Shown here: one piece after another, positions 19,453 to 31,150 of the stretch | Position numbering within the stretch: the stretch's first letter is position 1 | Layout: each line of letters opens with the position of its first letter | Assembly (NCBI GenBank): GCA_003013855.2 | Contig: ML058447.1 | Span: 2,728,001-2,792,000, forward strand | DNA length: 64,000 nucleotides | Source: Liriodendron chinense | Lineage: Eukaryota; Streptophyta; Magnoliopsida; Magnoliales; Magnoliaceae | Direction of reading: 5' to 3' | Made by a program: the position numbers and the translations under genes | Notes under the pieces: generated by a model | What the model was told of the DNA's origin: nothing | Database searches by the model: none | What the model saw: the letters and a program-made list of their open reading frames with translations, nothing else

Positions 19453-22400
19453 TGCTGCTCTCTGCAGGAATGAAGAAGATCTCTTCTCCTGGAATACAGA
19501 TTTCGTTGATCTTTCCGATTGTGCATCTATCTCTACGAGAAGCAGAGAAGTGATGTAGGAGCATGCCCTAGTTTCCCCATTCCCAGAAGAGATAGATGAA
19601 GATATTATAGTTGCGAAGCCTCTTTAGGTTATGATGGGAAGGACCTCAAAAGAGTTGTCTAGCGTTCATATGTCGAGGGCTGATGTTGATGAGAAGAGGG
19701 TTAGGCTGATCGAGACAATTCAAAAGAAGAAATGGATCAAAGATGTGATGGGCCACGTGGGAAGATCGTTAGGGCTTTCCTTTGGAAACCACCTGGAAGA
19801 TTACGTTGCGCTCTTCCAGTGTGTGGAAGCTCGAGGTAGGCCACTGTCCTGATCGAGAACCCTAAGGAAGAAGCTCAGAACTTCAGGAAGCAACATGGAG
19901 CTGCAAAGCCTCCTATCGAGTCCTCCGTTGCACAGCGGGAAGTAGGTGGAGGGTGGGATCCAAGGAATTTGGGGTATTTATGTTTTATTGTTGAAGATTC
20001 TTACCTGGAATGTAAGGGGAGTGGGGTCAAAGCAGAAGAGAAGGTTAATAAACGATGTTTGCAGGAGAAGTAAAGCAGAGGTGATATGCTTCAAGGAAAC
20101 AAAGGTTTAAGACTTCAATGACAAGCGCTTAGGATCCTTGTGGAAGGTCAAAGACGCAAAGTAGGTGGCCCTCAAAGCAGAGGGAAGGTCGGGAGGAGTG
20201 TTGGTAGCCTGGAAATTATCTATGTGGTCTTTGGTGGATTCCCGGATAGGGGTTTTCTCAGTTTCGATTATCCTAAAGGAAGTCTCCTCGGGTTTCACCT
20301 TTCTTATCTCTTTAGTCTATGGTCCAAATGATGAAGATAGAAGAAATGACTATTGGGAGGAATTAAATGCAAGCAGGTAGAAATTCAATGGCCCATGGTG
20401 TATCGGGGGCGATTTCAACATTACATGTTATGCTGAAGAGAGGTCTCAAGGTGGTAGGGTGATGGCGGGGATGCGCGCCTTCTCGAATTGGATCAAACAG
20501 CAAGAATTGGTGGATCTCCCGCTAACCGGCTCCAGGTTTGCTTGGTCAAACAAGCGGGCAAATCCGATCATGTCCAGATTGGACAGATTCCTTGTCTTGC
20601 CCGACCGGATTGACAAGTTCCCTCTCATCTCGCAAAGTGATCTTCCGAAACCGACATTAGACCATTGCCCGGTGCTGCTCATGATTAATGAAGAGAATTG
20701 GGGTCCGAAACCTTTCAGATTTGAAGCTTCCAAGCTAAAGATTGATGGTTTTCCTCAACTTATTAAGGATTGGTGGGAAGGGTTTCAGGTAGAGGGCTTT
20801 ACGGGTTTCAGACTTTGCTGCAAATTGAGACTCCTAAAAGACAAAATCAGGTCCTGGAAGATGACAGAGCTTGATAAAAGGAGCAAGAGACGAACTCTAT
20901 TCTTTTAGAGTTGCAAACTATAGATGCGAAAGGGGAGGGTGGCCCCTTGCTAGCAGATGACTTGGTTAAAAGAGTGCAACTGGTTCATAATTATTCTGCA
21001 AGGGTGTTGGAAGATAATAAAATGGAGGCAAAAATCGCAAAGTACGTGGATTAAAGAAGGAGATAAAAATACTAAATTTTTTCATAGTTTACCAAGCGCT
21101 CGGGCAAGGACCAACAAAATCTCCAGCCTCGTGGTGAACGAAACTCGCATCGAAGACAAACAACGCATCTTCAACGAGGCAATCTGGTTCTTTACGAACT
21201 TACTCCAGACAGAAGGATGGAATAAGCCTGATTTGGATCACGTGCAGTTTGAGAGGCTCTCTACAGAGGAAGGTAATGCTATAGAGGCTCCTTTTTACTT
21301 GGAAGAAGTGAAAAATGCAGTGGATTCTTTAAGAGGAGATAAAGCCCCTGGCCCTGACGAATTCCCAATAGCGTTCTTCCATACTTTCTGGAAAACTATA
21401 AAGGAGGACGTTTTGGAGTTTATCAATGAATTCCACAAGAGAGGGTGAATCTCTAAAGATCTTGGAGCCACTTTTGTGGCTTTAATTCCAAAGATTGCAG
21501 GAGTGGAGTCTCTAAAGGACTTCAGATCGATAAGTTTATTCGGTGGTCCGTACAAGATTCTACCAAAAGTTCTGGCTTCTCGTCTGAAATAAGTTCTGGG
21601 TAAATTAATATCTGATAATCAAAGCGCTTTCATTCCGGGAAAGCTAATCATTGATAGTGCCCTCAATTCATTGCCCACGAATGTGTGGATTCCAGGAAAA
21701 GATCAAGATCTAAAGGCATAGTTTGCAAGTTAGATTTAGAAAAGGTTTACGATCATGTCGATTGGAGTTTCTTACAGCATATGGTTCAGCAGCTTGGATT
21801 TGGAGAAAAGTGGAAAAGGTGGATGGGGGAATGTGTGAAGACGACGCATTTTTCAATTTTTTACTCAACAAATCTCCAAAAGGTTTTTTCATAAGTTCCA
21901 GGGGGCTGTGGCAAGGAGATCCGTTATCTCCCTTCCTCTTCCTCATTGTCGGGGAGGCTTTGTCAAGAATGTTAAGCAAATGGTAAGACGAAGGTTTAAT
22001 AAGTGGATTCAAGGTGGAAGGTATGGAAATGTCGATATCCCATTTTAGTTTGCGGATGATATGCTTCTGTTTTTTGAAGCCGACCCAAAAAAGGTGAGCA
22101 ATTTGAGAACTATTGCCCGATGCTTTAAAGCAGTATCGGGTCTCAAGGTGAACATGGTAAAGAGCAAAATGTTTGGGGTGAATATGGAGATTGGAGAAAT
22201 TGGGGAGCTTGCCGTGTCTTTTGGTTGTGTAGCGGGAACTCTTCCGACAATGTTTGTGGGCCTTCCCCTTTGCATAGGAAACCCCTCGAAGCAGATATGG
22301 GATAAGGTGATAGATAGGTTCGAGATGTACCTAGCAAGATGGAAGTGTAGATACTCATCTTTCGGAGGGCGCATTACTCCTATGAAGGCTGCTCAATCAA

Positions 22401-23708
22401 ACCTTCCTCTTTATTTCATATTAGTCTTCAAATGCCCGGCTTCGGTTTTGGCTAGACTTGAGAAATTAAGGCGTGATTTCCTTTGGCATGGGATAGAAGA
22501 CAATAAGAAATTTCACTTGGTGGAATGGAGGGAGGTATGTAAGCACTATGAAGACGGAGGGGCCGGTATAAAAGACCTCAAAAACATGAACCAGGCCTTA
22601 TTAGGAAAATGGATATGGAGACTAGGCACTGAGAAGGAGGCTATTTGGAATAAGATTGTCAAAAGTAATTATGGTTATTCAGAAGGAGGGTGGTGGACTA
22701 GAGATTCTACCATATATAGATCATCCGCTCTTTGGAAAGGCATGTTATCCATTAAATCGAAAGTTTTGAAAGGAGTCGGTTTCTCAATCGAAAGTGGCGA
22801 GAGTACCCGCTTTTGGGAAGATACATGGGTGGGAGAAGCTCCACTGAAAGATGTATTTCCACGAATTTACCGTCTTGCTCCTAATCTGTCGATTGTAATA
22901 GCCGAATGCTTCTCGTTGTTGGGGGGAGAGTTTGTGTGGATCCTTCGTGCAGGAGATATCTTTGGGATGAGGAGGTCAAAGAATTTGTGGCCCTTCTCAA
23001 TCATATTCATCTTTGTCGACCAAATCCAAATTCTTTGAACAACTTAGTTTGGAAGCACCACAAGTCTAGCATATTCTTAGTTAAGTCTTTTTATGATTTC
23101 CTTAGCAAGGACCCTCGGTCAAGAGGAGATAGTGACTAATCATGTGTGGAGGTACAAAGCCCCTCCCAAGATCGTAGCTTTTGGTTGGTTGGTAGGTAAG
23201 AAGAAGGTTCTAACGGTAGATAATTAGCGCAAAAGGGGAATGATCATCCCCAATGTATGTCGTTGTTGCATGGGAAATGAGGAATCAATAGATCATCTCT
23301 TTGTCCACTGCAATTTCATTAGTTTGATTTGGTCAGATATTTTGTCGAGATTCAAAATAGTTTGAGCCTTTCCTAAATCGGCAAGCGATCTTCTTAAAGC
23401 ATGGCACAGTGTCAATCTGGGAAAGCAAAAGACAGGCTTATGAAGAATGTCTTTGCTAGCTGTTTGGTGGTCAGTGTGGTAAGAAAGAAACGATAGATGC
23501 TTTCGTGGTGAGAGTAAATCGGTAGAGGCTACATCTCAGAGGGAAAGATTATTAGTTATAGAGTGGGCCACCAATGTTGATTATTTCAAGGGCTGTAATT
23601 TTATTTTTCTTGGTGCTTAGTTGGATCACTATCTCAGCAGTTCAGTTTTTCTTTTTCTTTTTGTAGCTTTCTATTTTCTTTAGTGAATTTTCGTTATCTT
23701 TAAAAAAA
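19453..23708 (+). mobile_element. L1-type LINE (LINE A) inserted in the 3' UTR of LINE B
   Basis: A perfect 19-bp target duplication (ATATTAAAAAGAAACGAAA) flanks it at 19434-19452 and 23709-23727, and the element ends in TTTAAAAAAA. The duplicated sequence belongs to LINE B's 3' UTR, so LINE A arrived second and in opposite orientation. It is 4256 bp; ORF1 is largely missing, suggesting moderate 5' truncation. Confidence 0.9.
19994..23620 (+). pseudogene. LINE A ORF2 remnant (endonuclease, reverse transcriptase, zinc-binding C-terminus)
   Basis: The endonuclease starts near 19994 (KILTWNVRGVGSKQKRR) and runs through LVYGPNDEDR (about 20315), GGDFNIT (about 20410) and SRLDRFLV (about 20575). 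RT blocks: STWIKEGDKNTKFFHS (21041), LRGDKAPGPDEFP (about 21330), RGLWQGDPLSPFLFLIVGE (about 21899), and FADD catalytic box at 22049-22060 with both aspartates. Thumb GLPLCIGNPSKQIWDKVIDR is near 22259, and the plant-LINE RFWEDTWVGEAPL block near 22810. The C-terminal zinc-binding block (VWRYKAPPKIVAFGW ... CRCCMGNEESIDHLFVHC) is at about 23140-23320. Several stops and frameshifts break it. It is older than, and separate from, the host genes. Confidence 0.88.
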
Positions 23709-23839
23709 ATATTAAAAAGAAACGAAAGGAAATAGAAAGATGAACCGCCGAGGCAGTGATTTACCTACTCACCATGAAAAAGAAGGTTACATCCCTTAAG
23801 TTTATCAACATAGGAAGCCCACTCAATAACTAGCAATCT

Positions 23840-26590
23840 CGCCCTTTAAGCTATAGCCTCTACTGATCGACTTTCTCCTTGAAAGCACGTGGCATTCCTT
23901 TCTTCCCAAACACACCACCAAATTGCCAAAAGGGACATTCTCCACAAAGTAGTTCTATAATTAGTCAATCTCTCTCCATGCCATGCTTGCAGAAGATCAT
24001 CCGTTGATGAGGGGATGGCCCACACCATATCGAATCGCGTCAAGATAACTGACCAGATCGAGTAAATGAAACTACAGTGTATGAAAAGGTGATCGACCGA
24101 TTCCTCTTTTTCTCAAGTGTCAACATTCGGAAGAATCAAGTGTTCACCGTCAGGACCTTTTTCTTGCCTAGCAGCCATCTAAAAGCAACAAACTTTGGCG
24201 GGACTTGATACTTCCAAAACTGGCCTGTCACTTCCCCTACCCATGAAATTGGGTCATTTGTAAGGATTCCATAGAAAGATTTGACCGTAAAGGCACTAGA
24301 CTTGTCAGGCCTCCAAAGTAAAGTGTATGGGGCAAAAGAATCTGGTCGGCAAAGCTAAATGCGGTTCAGAAGAGCGATATATTCCTCCACCTTAGTGTCC
24401 CTAAGATTTCTTCTACAAGGCATCTCCCATATCATCTCTTCCCCTACTAGCATGAAACAATTGGCTACCATAATGGACGGGTTCGGAGCGAGGCGAAAAA
24501 TAAGCGAAAATTCCTCATTCAATGAGACCTCTCCCACCCAAATGTCCTCCCAAAAGCGAGTCCTCTCACCATTCCCAATCTACATGCCTATTCCTTTCAT
24601 AACTTCTATCCTGATGTAATCCAAAAGGCCAAGGATATGTAGATGGTAGATTCTCTAGTCCACCACATGCCTTTCGCACAACCGTATTTGCTCTTGATGA
24701 TCTTGTTCCATAAAGCCCCAGTTTCAGTCTCAAGTCTCCAAATCCACTTCCCTAACAAAGTCCAATTCATATTCTTGAGATCTTTTATACCAGCCCCTCC
24801 TTTGAATTACTTGCAAACCTCCTTCCAATCTACCAGGTGGAATTTCTTCTTTTCTTCCATCCCTCGCCATAAGAAATCATGACGAATCTTTTCCAATCTA
24901 GCCAGAACCAGAGCCGGGCATTTAAAAACTGACATGAAATATAGCAGAAGGCCCAATAAAGTTGCCTTTATAAAAGTAATGCACCCACCGAAGGATAAGT
25001 ATTTGCACTTCCATCTTGATAGATACGATTTGAACCTATCAATCACCTTGTCCCACAAGAACTTTGGAGGCTTGCCGAAGCGAAGGGGAAGCCCCACAAA
25101 ATTAGTCGGAAGATTACTTGTTGCACACCCTAAAAGCTCAGCAAGCTGCCCGACTTCTTCTTCCTCCATATCCGCCCCATACAACTTGCTCGTTGCTAGG
25201 TTCACCCTAATACCTGACACAACTTCAAAGCATCAGACAATAGTTCTCGTATTACACACCTTATCCGGCTTGGCATCGCAAAACAAAAGCGTGTCATTCA
25301 CAAACCGAATATGGGAAATCGGCCTGTCCATACCTTCCACTTTGAATCCAGAGAAAAGGCCTTCGTCTTGGCCTTTATTTAACATTCTTGGCAAAATTAG
25401 TTGGAAGATTACCCGTTGCACACCCTAAAAGCTCAGCAAGCTGCCCGACTTCTTCTTCCTCCATATCCACCCCATACAACTTGCTCTTTGCTAGGTTCAC
25501 CCTAATACTTGACACAGCTTCAAAGCATCAGACAATAGTTCTCATATTACAAACCTTATCCGGCTCGGCATCGTAAAAAAAAAGCGTGTCATTCGCAAAC
25601 TGAATATGGGAAATCGGCTTGTCCAGACCTTCCACTTCGAATCCAGAGAAAAGACCTTTGTCTTGGCCTTTATTTAACATTCTCGACAAAACTTCCCCTA
25701 CAATCACGAAGAGGAAAGGGGATAAAGGGTCTTCCTGCCGCAATCCCCTAGAGCTTCTGAAGAAACCTTTTAGGGATCCAATAAGTAAGATTGAAAAGTG
25801 CGTCGATCCTACACACTCATGTATCCAATTTCTCCATCTTTCTCTGAACCCGATCCGCTAGAGCATGTACTAAAGAAACCCCAATCAACATGATCGTAGG
25901 CCTTTTCTAAGTTGAGTTTGCACACTAAGCCATTAAACCTTAGTCTATGCCTTGAATCCAAGCATTAATGCGCAATGGAGTACTATCAATTATCTGTCTT
26001 CCTAGAATGAACACGCTTTGATTTTCAGATATTAATTTTCCTAGGACCCCTTTAGGCGAGACACCAAAACTTTAGCCAAGATCTTGTACGGGGTAGCGAT
26101 TAAACTAATCGGTTTGAAATCTTTTAGCGATTCCGCTCCTGAAATCTTCAAAATCAACGCCACGAAGGTTGCCCCCGGATCCTTAGATAGCCGCCCTCTC
26201 TCGTAGAATTCATTTATAAACTCCCTGACATCCGTCTTGATAGTTTCCCAAAACGTTTGGAAGAACAGAACCGGGAACCTATCTGGCCCAGGGGCTTTTT
26301 CCCCTCGTAAAGCTTCCACCGCACATTTCACCTCTTCCAAAGAGAAAGGCACCTCAAGAGTTGTTGCTTCCGCAGTGGAGAGCCTCTCAAACTGTAGATT
26401 TGGCCTATTCCAACCTTCACCTTGAAGAAGAGTAGTGAAGTACTGAATTACCTTGTCCGTTATGCACTGCCTATCTTCGATTTTGGTTCCATTGTCTATG
26501 ATGCTACTTATCTTATTGATCCTCGCTCACGCGCTCGCCAAACTGTGAAACAATTTGGTACTTTTGTCTCCTTTAATCCATTTACCCCAC
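23840..26590 (-). pseudogene. LINE B ORF2 remnant (reverse transcriptase)
   Basis: Blocks in order on the minus strand: palm/finger with EALRGEKAPGPDRFPVLFF (about 26290-26230), ISLIATPYKILAKVL (about 26110-26060), QEDPLSPFLF (about 25740), a catalytic-box copy reading FAND at about 25590, a second copy reading FVND at about 25295, thumb GLPLRFGKPPKFLWDKVIDR (about 25105-25040), and the C-terminal zinc-binding region to about 23846. Frames shift repeatedly. The usual FADD box has Asn instead of the first Asp in both copies, so the enzyme could not have been active after that change. A 295-bp tandem duplication covers the catalytic box. Confidence 0.85.
25097..25686. repeat. 295-bp tandem duplication inside LINE B reverse transcriptase
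   Basis: Copies at 25097-25391 and 25392-25686 differ at roughly one base in twenty. Both begin CAAAATTAGT(C/T)GGAAGATTAC. The duplication happened after the insertion decayed. Confidence 0.9.
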
Positions 26591-26609
26591 ACCCTTTGCT
26601 TCAAGGATT

Positions 26610-28073
26610 AACCTACCTACCATTGTTGATGTGTTTTGAAGGCAATGATGATAGTCACTAGATATTAGTCAGGTGAGTGTTGAAACCAACAATGATAATC
26701 TTTTTTGGCTAATCTGAGTGCTGCTATTTTGCCTAGATTCTTCTTTAAATGGACCAAAAGAATACTTCCTAGGGATTAGTCTCGCCTTAAAAAGGGGTGG
26801 GGCACCCTGTTGTCATTAAAAAAAAAAGAAATACGTCTTAGGTTGTTGAGCAAGAGTAGTCTAAGCCAAGCCATCTTCTTGGCTTTTAAAGAAGACATGG
26901 AGGGAAGAGGGAAAGTTGTAGTTAAAGGAGTGGATCTTTACGAAGATTGAGGCAACTATGTTGTCGATGTGATGATGCATTTCCACAACTGGAAAACACA
27001 CTGCATTAGCACTTGCAACCAGCTGTTTTATCATTTTTAGGTCCTACATGTGAGGTGCAACCCAAACACTAGTTTGTATGTTGTAAAAAGAAGAAGAAGA
27101 AGAAGAAGAAGAAGAAGATAATTTTACATGCATATATAATATGGAGAACATCTCATGTACCTAGTAGATATTAGGTGGTAGACAAGCTAGTGCACTCTGG
27201 TGACCAAAGCCGCATTGGCGAGTGATTTGACCTTAGATATGGGTGGCATAAATCCAGAAGAAATATGAATAACAGTCAACAAGATGTGAAAAGATGGGTA
27301 ATCAGTTTTGGGCTTCGGGAGAGTTCTCGGTTGAGTTGGACTACGTGGCTAGAAGTGGAACCTTACATGGTGTATCAGGGGTGCTTCAATGTAATTAGCT
27401 TCTCTTTTGAAAAGATAAAGAGCATTGGATTATGAGAAGTATGAAGGAGATGGATCAGGAGGGAGAGGAGTTGACTCTGGAAGATATTGTCTGAAGGGAG
27501 GAGTTGCAAGATGGGTAGAAAAGGAAGGCTGATGAGTAAGAGATCATGTGTTGTTAGAAGTTGAAATACGATGATATTAAGGGTGAGATTTTAGGTTGGT
27601 TTTTCCATGTTTGTAGATGCTATGTGGCTTCGAGTGTTATTGGAATAAAAAGTGCTTTTTAGAGAAATAAGAAGAAAAATAAAAAGAAAAAAAAACCCTA
27701 ATGTGGGGTAAGTTTGTGATTTCAGCCCCTCTCAAATCATGTTCTTCCCGTAAAATTCTACAAATCTTACGTCATTCTCTTAGATCTACCCATTTCGGGC
27801 TCGCCAATGATATGTAATTTTCTTTTCTTCACGACCGTCTTTATAACATTCATTCACTGATTTGATGCTGAAGTTCTGATGTGTCGATTTAGGGATCAGA
27901 TGGCCTCCATCACCATCAATGCAATCTTCATGTATGTTAGCTTATGATAGGTATCACTATGAATTCCCCCAAAGGTATGTTTTCTTCAAAACTAATTAAC
28001 AATTGTAGCAATCAAAATTTAGAGGAAACCTATATAATTCCACACTATAGACACCCCACCTAACCAATGATGT
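26610..28073. other. No gene recognised; poly-A tails and an AAG microsatellite
   Basis: An A-run at 26817-26828 after CACCCTGTTGTCATT looks like a retroposon tail. (AAG)n occupies about 27089-27118. An A-rich tract near 27660-27710 may be another tail. Fragments near 27360-27420 faintly resemble the LINE endonuclease block but are too decayed to call. Confidence 0.45.
27089..27118. repeat. (AAG)n microsatellite
   Basis: About ten uninterrupted units. Confidence 0.95.
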
Positions 28074-28081
28074 TCTTGAAC

Positions 28082-28259
28082 CAAGGTATCTCAAAACAGA
28101 TACGTATCGGCCGATACGGCCGATACGTATCGGAAACGGTCCGACCCGTTTCCTGATACGGGGTCCGATACGGGGGGGCGTATCGGCCGATACGGCCCGT
28201 ATCCGTATCGGTAACGGTGGGCACCATTACACCCACCGATACCGCTACGGGACACCTTG
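28082..28259. mobile_element. Foldback MITE, GTATCGGCC vocabulary, hAT-like, 8-bp target duplication
   Basis: Flanking octamers TCTTGAAC (28074-28081) and TCCTGAAC (28260-28267) match at 7 of 8. The left end is CAAGGTATCTCAAAACAG and the reverse-complemented right end is CAAGGTGTCCCGTAGCGG. The 178-bp body is almost entirely GTATCGG, CCGATACGG and related words in both orientations, giving a near-perfect hairpin. It shares its terminal motif with the element at 4801-4997 although the internal words differ. Confidence 0.85.
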
Positions 28260-28449
28260 TCCTGAACCATCTAATCAGATTGGATAATGAGAACTAGCTT
28301 CCCCAACTCCTACTTCACAAGGAATTTACCGCTAGATTAGGCCTAACCTTTCCATAACCCAATTTTAAGCCAAAAGCCCTGAAACCTTAACTACAACTGA
28401 GTAAGAGGGGTGGGAGATTGCAATGCAACCCGACCCCACCTCAATCTCA

Positions 28450-30620
28450 AATTTGGAATAAGTGGTGGCTGAACTTTAATTTTTGCTACCACATGTTAGT
28501 ATCCATCTGCCAACAACTAGATGAAATTGGATTTCCATTAGCTACTGATGTGGTTTTGGCAAGACCACGCTTCTGAATTTTAGCCATGTGTCTCTCTTTG
28601 ACTTTGCTATGTATTATAAGAAATGCCATGCTTCTACCTATGCTTTTCGCCATGTGTCTCCCTCTTACCTTTATCAGATGCTTTCCTAGAGGAAATGTTC
28701 CTTTGATTTTTTTTTTTTTTTTTTGTTTTAAAGCAATTACCTAATCCATTCTTTTTCCACTCCTAGGTTTTATAGGAAAATGCCATGTGTCCCTTTGACT
28801 ATGATTACGTAAAAGCAATTACCTAATCCTTTCTTTTTCCCATTTTTGGATTTTATAGGAAAATGCAATGTGTCGTCCTATGTCACTTTTATCCTCAAAA
28901 GTCTCTAAAATTACAATAAATAAATAAATAAAATAACCCAAAGACCCTATAGGGTGGTGTCATGTGTCCCTTATGCACCCTTATGCTCAAAAGTTTCTAA
29001 AATTACCAGCCCTCTCTCAATACTCTCTCTCTCTCTGGAGATTGGATTTTGGTAGCCGAAATCTGATAAGGGATGATCCTAGAAGCCAATGAAAAAATCG
29101 AACTGTTGCTGGTTTGTTCCACACATTGGTGACTCCACTGGGGGATGTCTGGTATTGTTATAAGTCTAGGCACAATTACTGGAACAGACTGACAAACCTG
29201 CCCGCGAACTTTCAGCAAATAGGAGTTGCCACTAGCCTAGAAGTTTCACGGTAGACTAGAGACAATAGGCCTAATAGCCTGAGGGTCAAGATTGATAATT
29301 TTGATCAAATAACTCTACTTGGTTTAGCCTTCCTGTGATTCAAGTAAGGGTCTCAGTCTATAGTTGCACAGAGCATGAAGCGAAGTGGCAACAAATTCGG
29401 GTGTGGGAGCAGAGAAGCATCCATTTCAAAATTTAGGAGAAGTATAAATAAGGTGGGAAGCAGGAGTGGGAACGAGAGTCTACACTTGGGATTCGAAGTG
29501 GGAGCGACACCTAGTTAGAAAGATCCTGCAACTAAGCCTTGGTCAGTTGGTCATGGAGAAGGAAGGTTTAGTCACCTTGTTACATGTGTATGGTCTCTGC
29601 TTAAGGGGATTCAACATTTTTAAGATTAGTGCTTTGAGGCAAAATCTTTAGCCCCAAGAATAAAAAGGAAGAACAATGGAAGTAAACAAGGAGGTGTCAC
29701 AGAAGTGTAGGAATGACAATAAATGGAAACTTAATCTAGAGATGCTCCATGGTTCCAATGTAGGGCCTTGGATCTAGAGACCGGAAAAGAAGAAAGAACT
29801 CTCGAATCTTCCTCCTAGAATTGTTTAGGAGACATTTCTTGAAACCCAAGAGGTTGAGGCATGCACCCTTATCGATTGTGCTAAGAAGTTTTATGGTGGA
29901 ACGTGCAATGCACATGGAGAAAGGAAGAGAGAGAGACTAAAAATAATCAATAAACAATCTAAAAAAATACCAATGTTCTTCGCCTTCTCCTTCACCAAAG
30001 ACAAATGGCAATTTTTTAGGGTAAAGGCGCGTAGGGGGACAAATGGCATTTTCCTGCAAAATCGAGAAATGGGAAAGAAGGGGTTAGATAATTGCTTCTG
30101 GGCACAAAGTTGAAGGGTCAAAGTTTTCATATAAAACCTAGGAACGGGGAAAAGTAGGGATAACTGCTTTTGGGCAAAAAGTCAAAGGGACACGTGGCAT
30201 TTTCCTATAAAATGTAGGAGTGGAAAAGAAAGGGATTAGGTACTTGCTTCTGCACAAAAAGTCGAAGGGACACATGACATTTTCCTATAAAGGGGGTATA
30301 TGGTAAAGGTCAAAGGGAGACACATGACAAAAAGTCAGATGGCATTTTTGTATTAGGGAATCACATTGCAAATGGTTAAAGGGGGACACATGACATTTTC
30401 TATTTGGGGGGTGGGGGGGTGTAGATGGCAAATGTCAAATGGGGAAAACACGGCAAAAATTCATAGAAGCAAATCCTTGCCAAAACCGCGTCAGCAACTA
30501 GCGAAAATTCAACTTTCACTAGTTGCTAGCTGATGGATGCTAACATATGACAGCGGAAATCAGATTTCCACTACCACGTATGTCTAAAATTGAAATTGGA
30601 TGCTAGACGGTTAATATTAT
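28450..30620. repeat. Inverted pair of LTR-like arms with central spacer
   Basis: The left arm (about 28480-29000) and the right arm (about 30000-30600, reverse complement) share, in order, a GTTAGCATCCATC-like word, GGTTTTGGCAAG, a GCCATGTGTC-like word, and repeated blocks AAAGCAATTACCTAATCC ... TTTTATAGGAAAATGCCATG. These blocks form about 80-bp tandem subrepeats in each arm. The sequence ATTGGTGACTCCACTGGGGG at 29127 resembles the primer-binding region of Tat-lineage gypsy elements. The spacer (29150-29900) has no polymerase motif. A head-to-head pair of LTRs from two insertions, or one rearranged element, would explain this. Confidence 0.55.
29361..29536. mobile_element. GGGAGC-word dispersed repeat, copy 2
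   Basis: Ends TAGTTGCA and TGCAACTA are perfect 8-bp inverted repeats. The body (CATGAAG, ACAAATTCGGGTG, GGGAGC, CGAGAGTC) matches 6172-6320. It interrupts a sequence (GTAAGGGTCTCAGTC ... ATGGAGAAGG) that is uninterrupted at 47808-47835. Confidence 0.6.
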
Positions 30621-31150
30621 TTTCCAAGTGCAGCTTTCGGTTGCTCTCCATCCATAGGTCAATGATTTGGTTGGCCTATTGTCATTTGAAGAGTAACCAC
30701 CAATTTCAAATGGTGCAAAACTAAAAGACAAGACTAGACCCCTTTTCTTGTTTTCTTTTTTCTCATGCTGAAGAGAGAGATGTCGCTCATTTACCTTATG
30801 CCAAAGAGAGACAAGTTGCCCGTCTCTGTCTCCATCCTCTATTTATGTCTTTTCTTCTTCTTAGGCGGAAAGCTTACAAGATGATGACCTTCTTGCTACT
30901 GTATCCTGCATGGCCTTCTCAATTTTATTGGGAGAGTTGATTGGAAGAAAAACATTGATCTTAGCAGTGAGGCTGAGGTATACAAAGCGTGACCAAAAGT
31001 ATTTTGGCGATGTGAGTGAAAGGAATGCTTGCTTTTCATGCATCTCTAGTTCTCTACCAACAGAAGATTTGTTGAATGTGATTCAATGCACCAACAGAAG
31101 TTGCCAATCCCTTGGTATCTCTCACACATCTTTTATGAAAAGCTTCCACC
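30621..31150. other. No gene identified; one exon-like stretch
   Basis: TTTTCTTCTTCTTAG at 30851-30865 resembles a splice acceptor and opens a frame to about 31130 (QDDDLLATVSCMAFSILLGE...). I recognise no family, so it could be an exon remnant or chance. Confidence 0.25.

Larger units (their letters stand above)
19409..26596 (-). mobile_element. 5'-truncated L1-type LINE (LINE B), split by a second LINE
   Basis: Flanked by a 13-bp target duplication TGCTTCAAGGATT (19396-19408 and 26597-26609). Its poly-T (reverse poly-A) begins at 19409, the 3' UTR runs to 19452, and after the nested LINE it resumes at 23728. Excluding the insert it is about 2.9 kb, truncated within ORF2 upstream of the reverse transcriptase. 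The minus strand shows WIKGDKSTKLFHSL near 26570, then the EKAPGPD box, reverse transcriptase, thumb and RNA-binding C-terminal blocks. Truncation plus a tail plus a long duplication is the normal product of target-primed reverse transcription. Confidence 0.88.
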
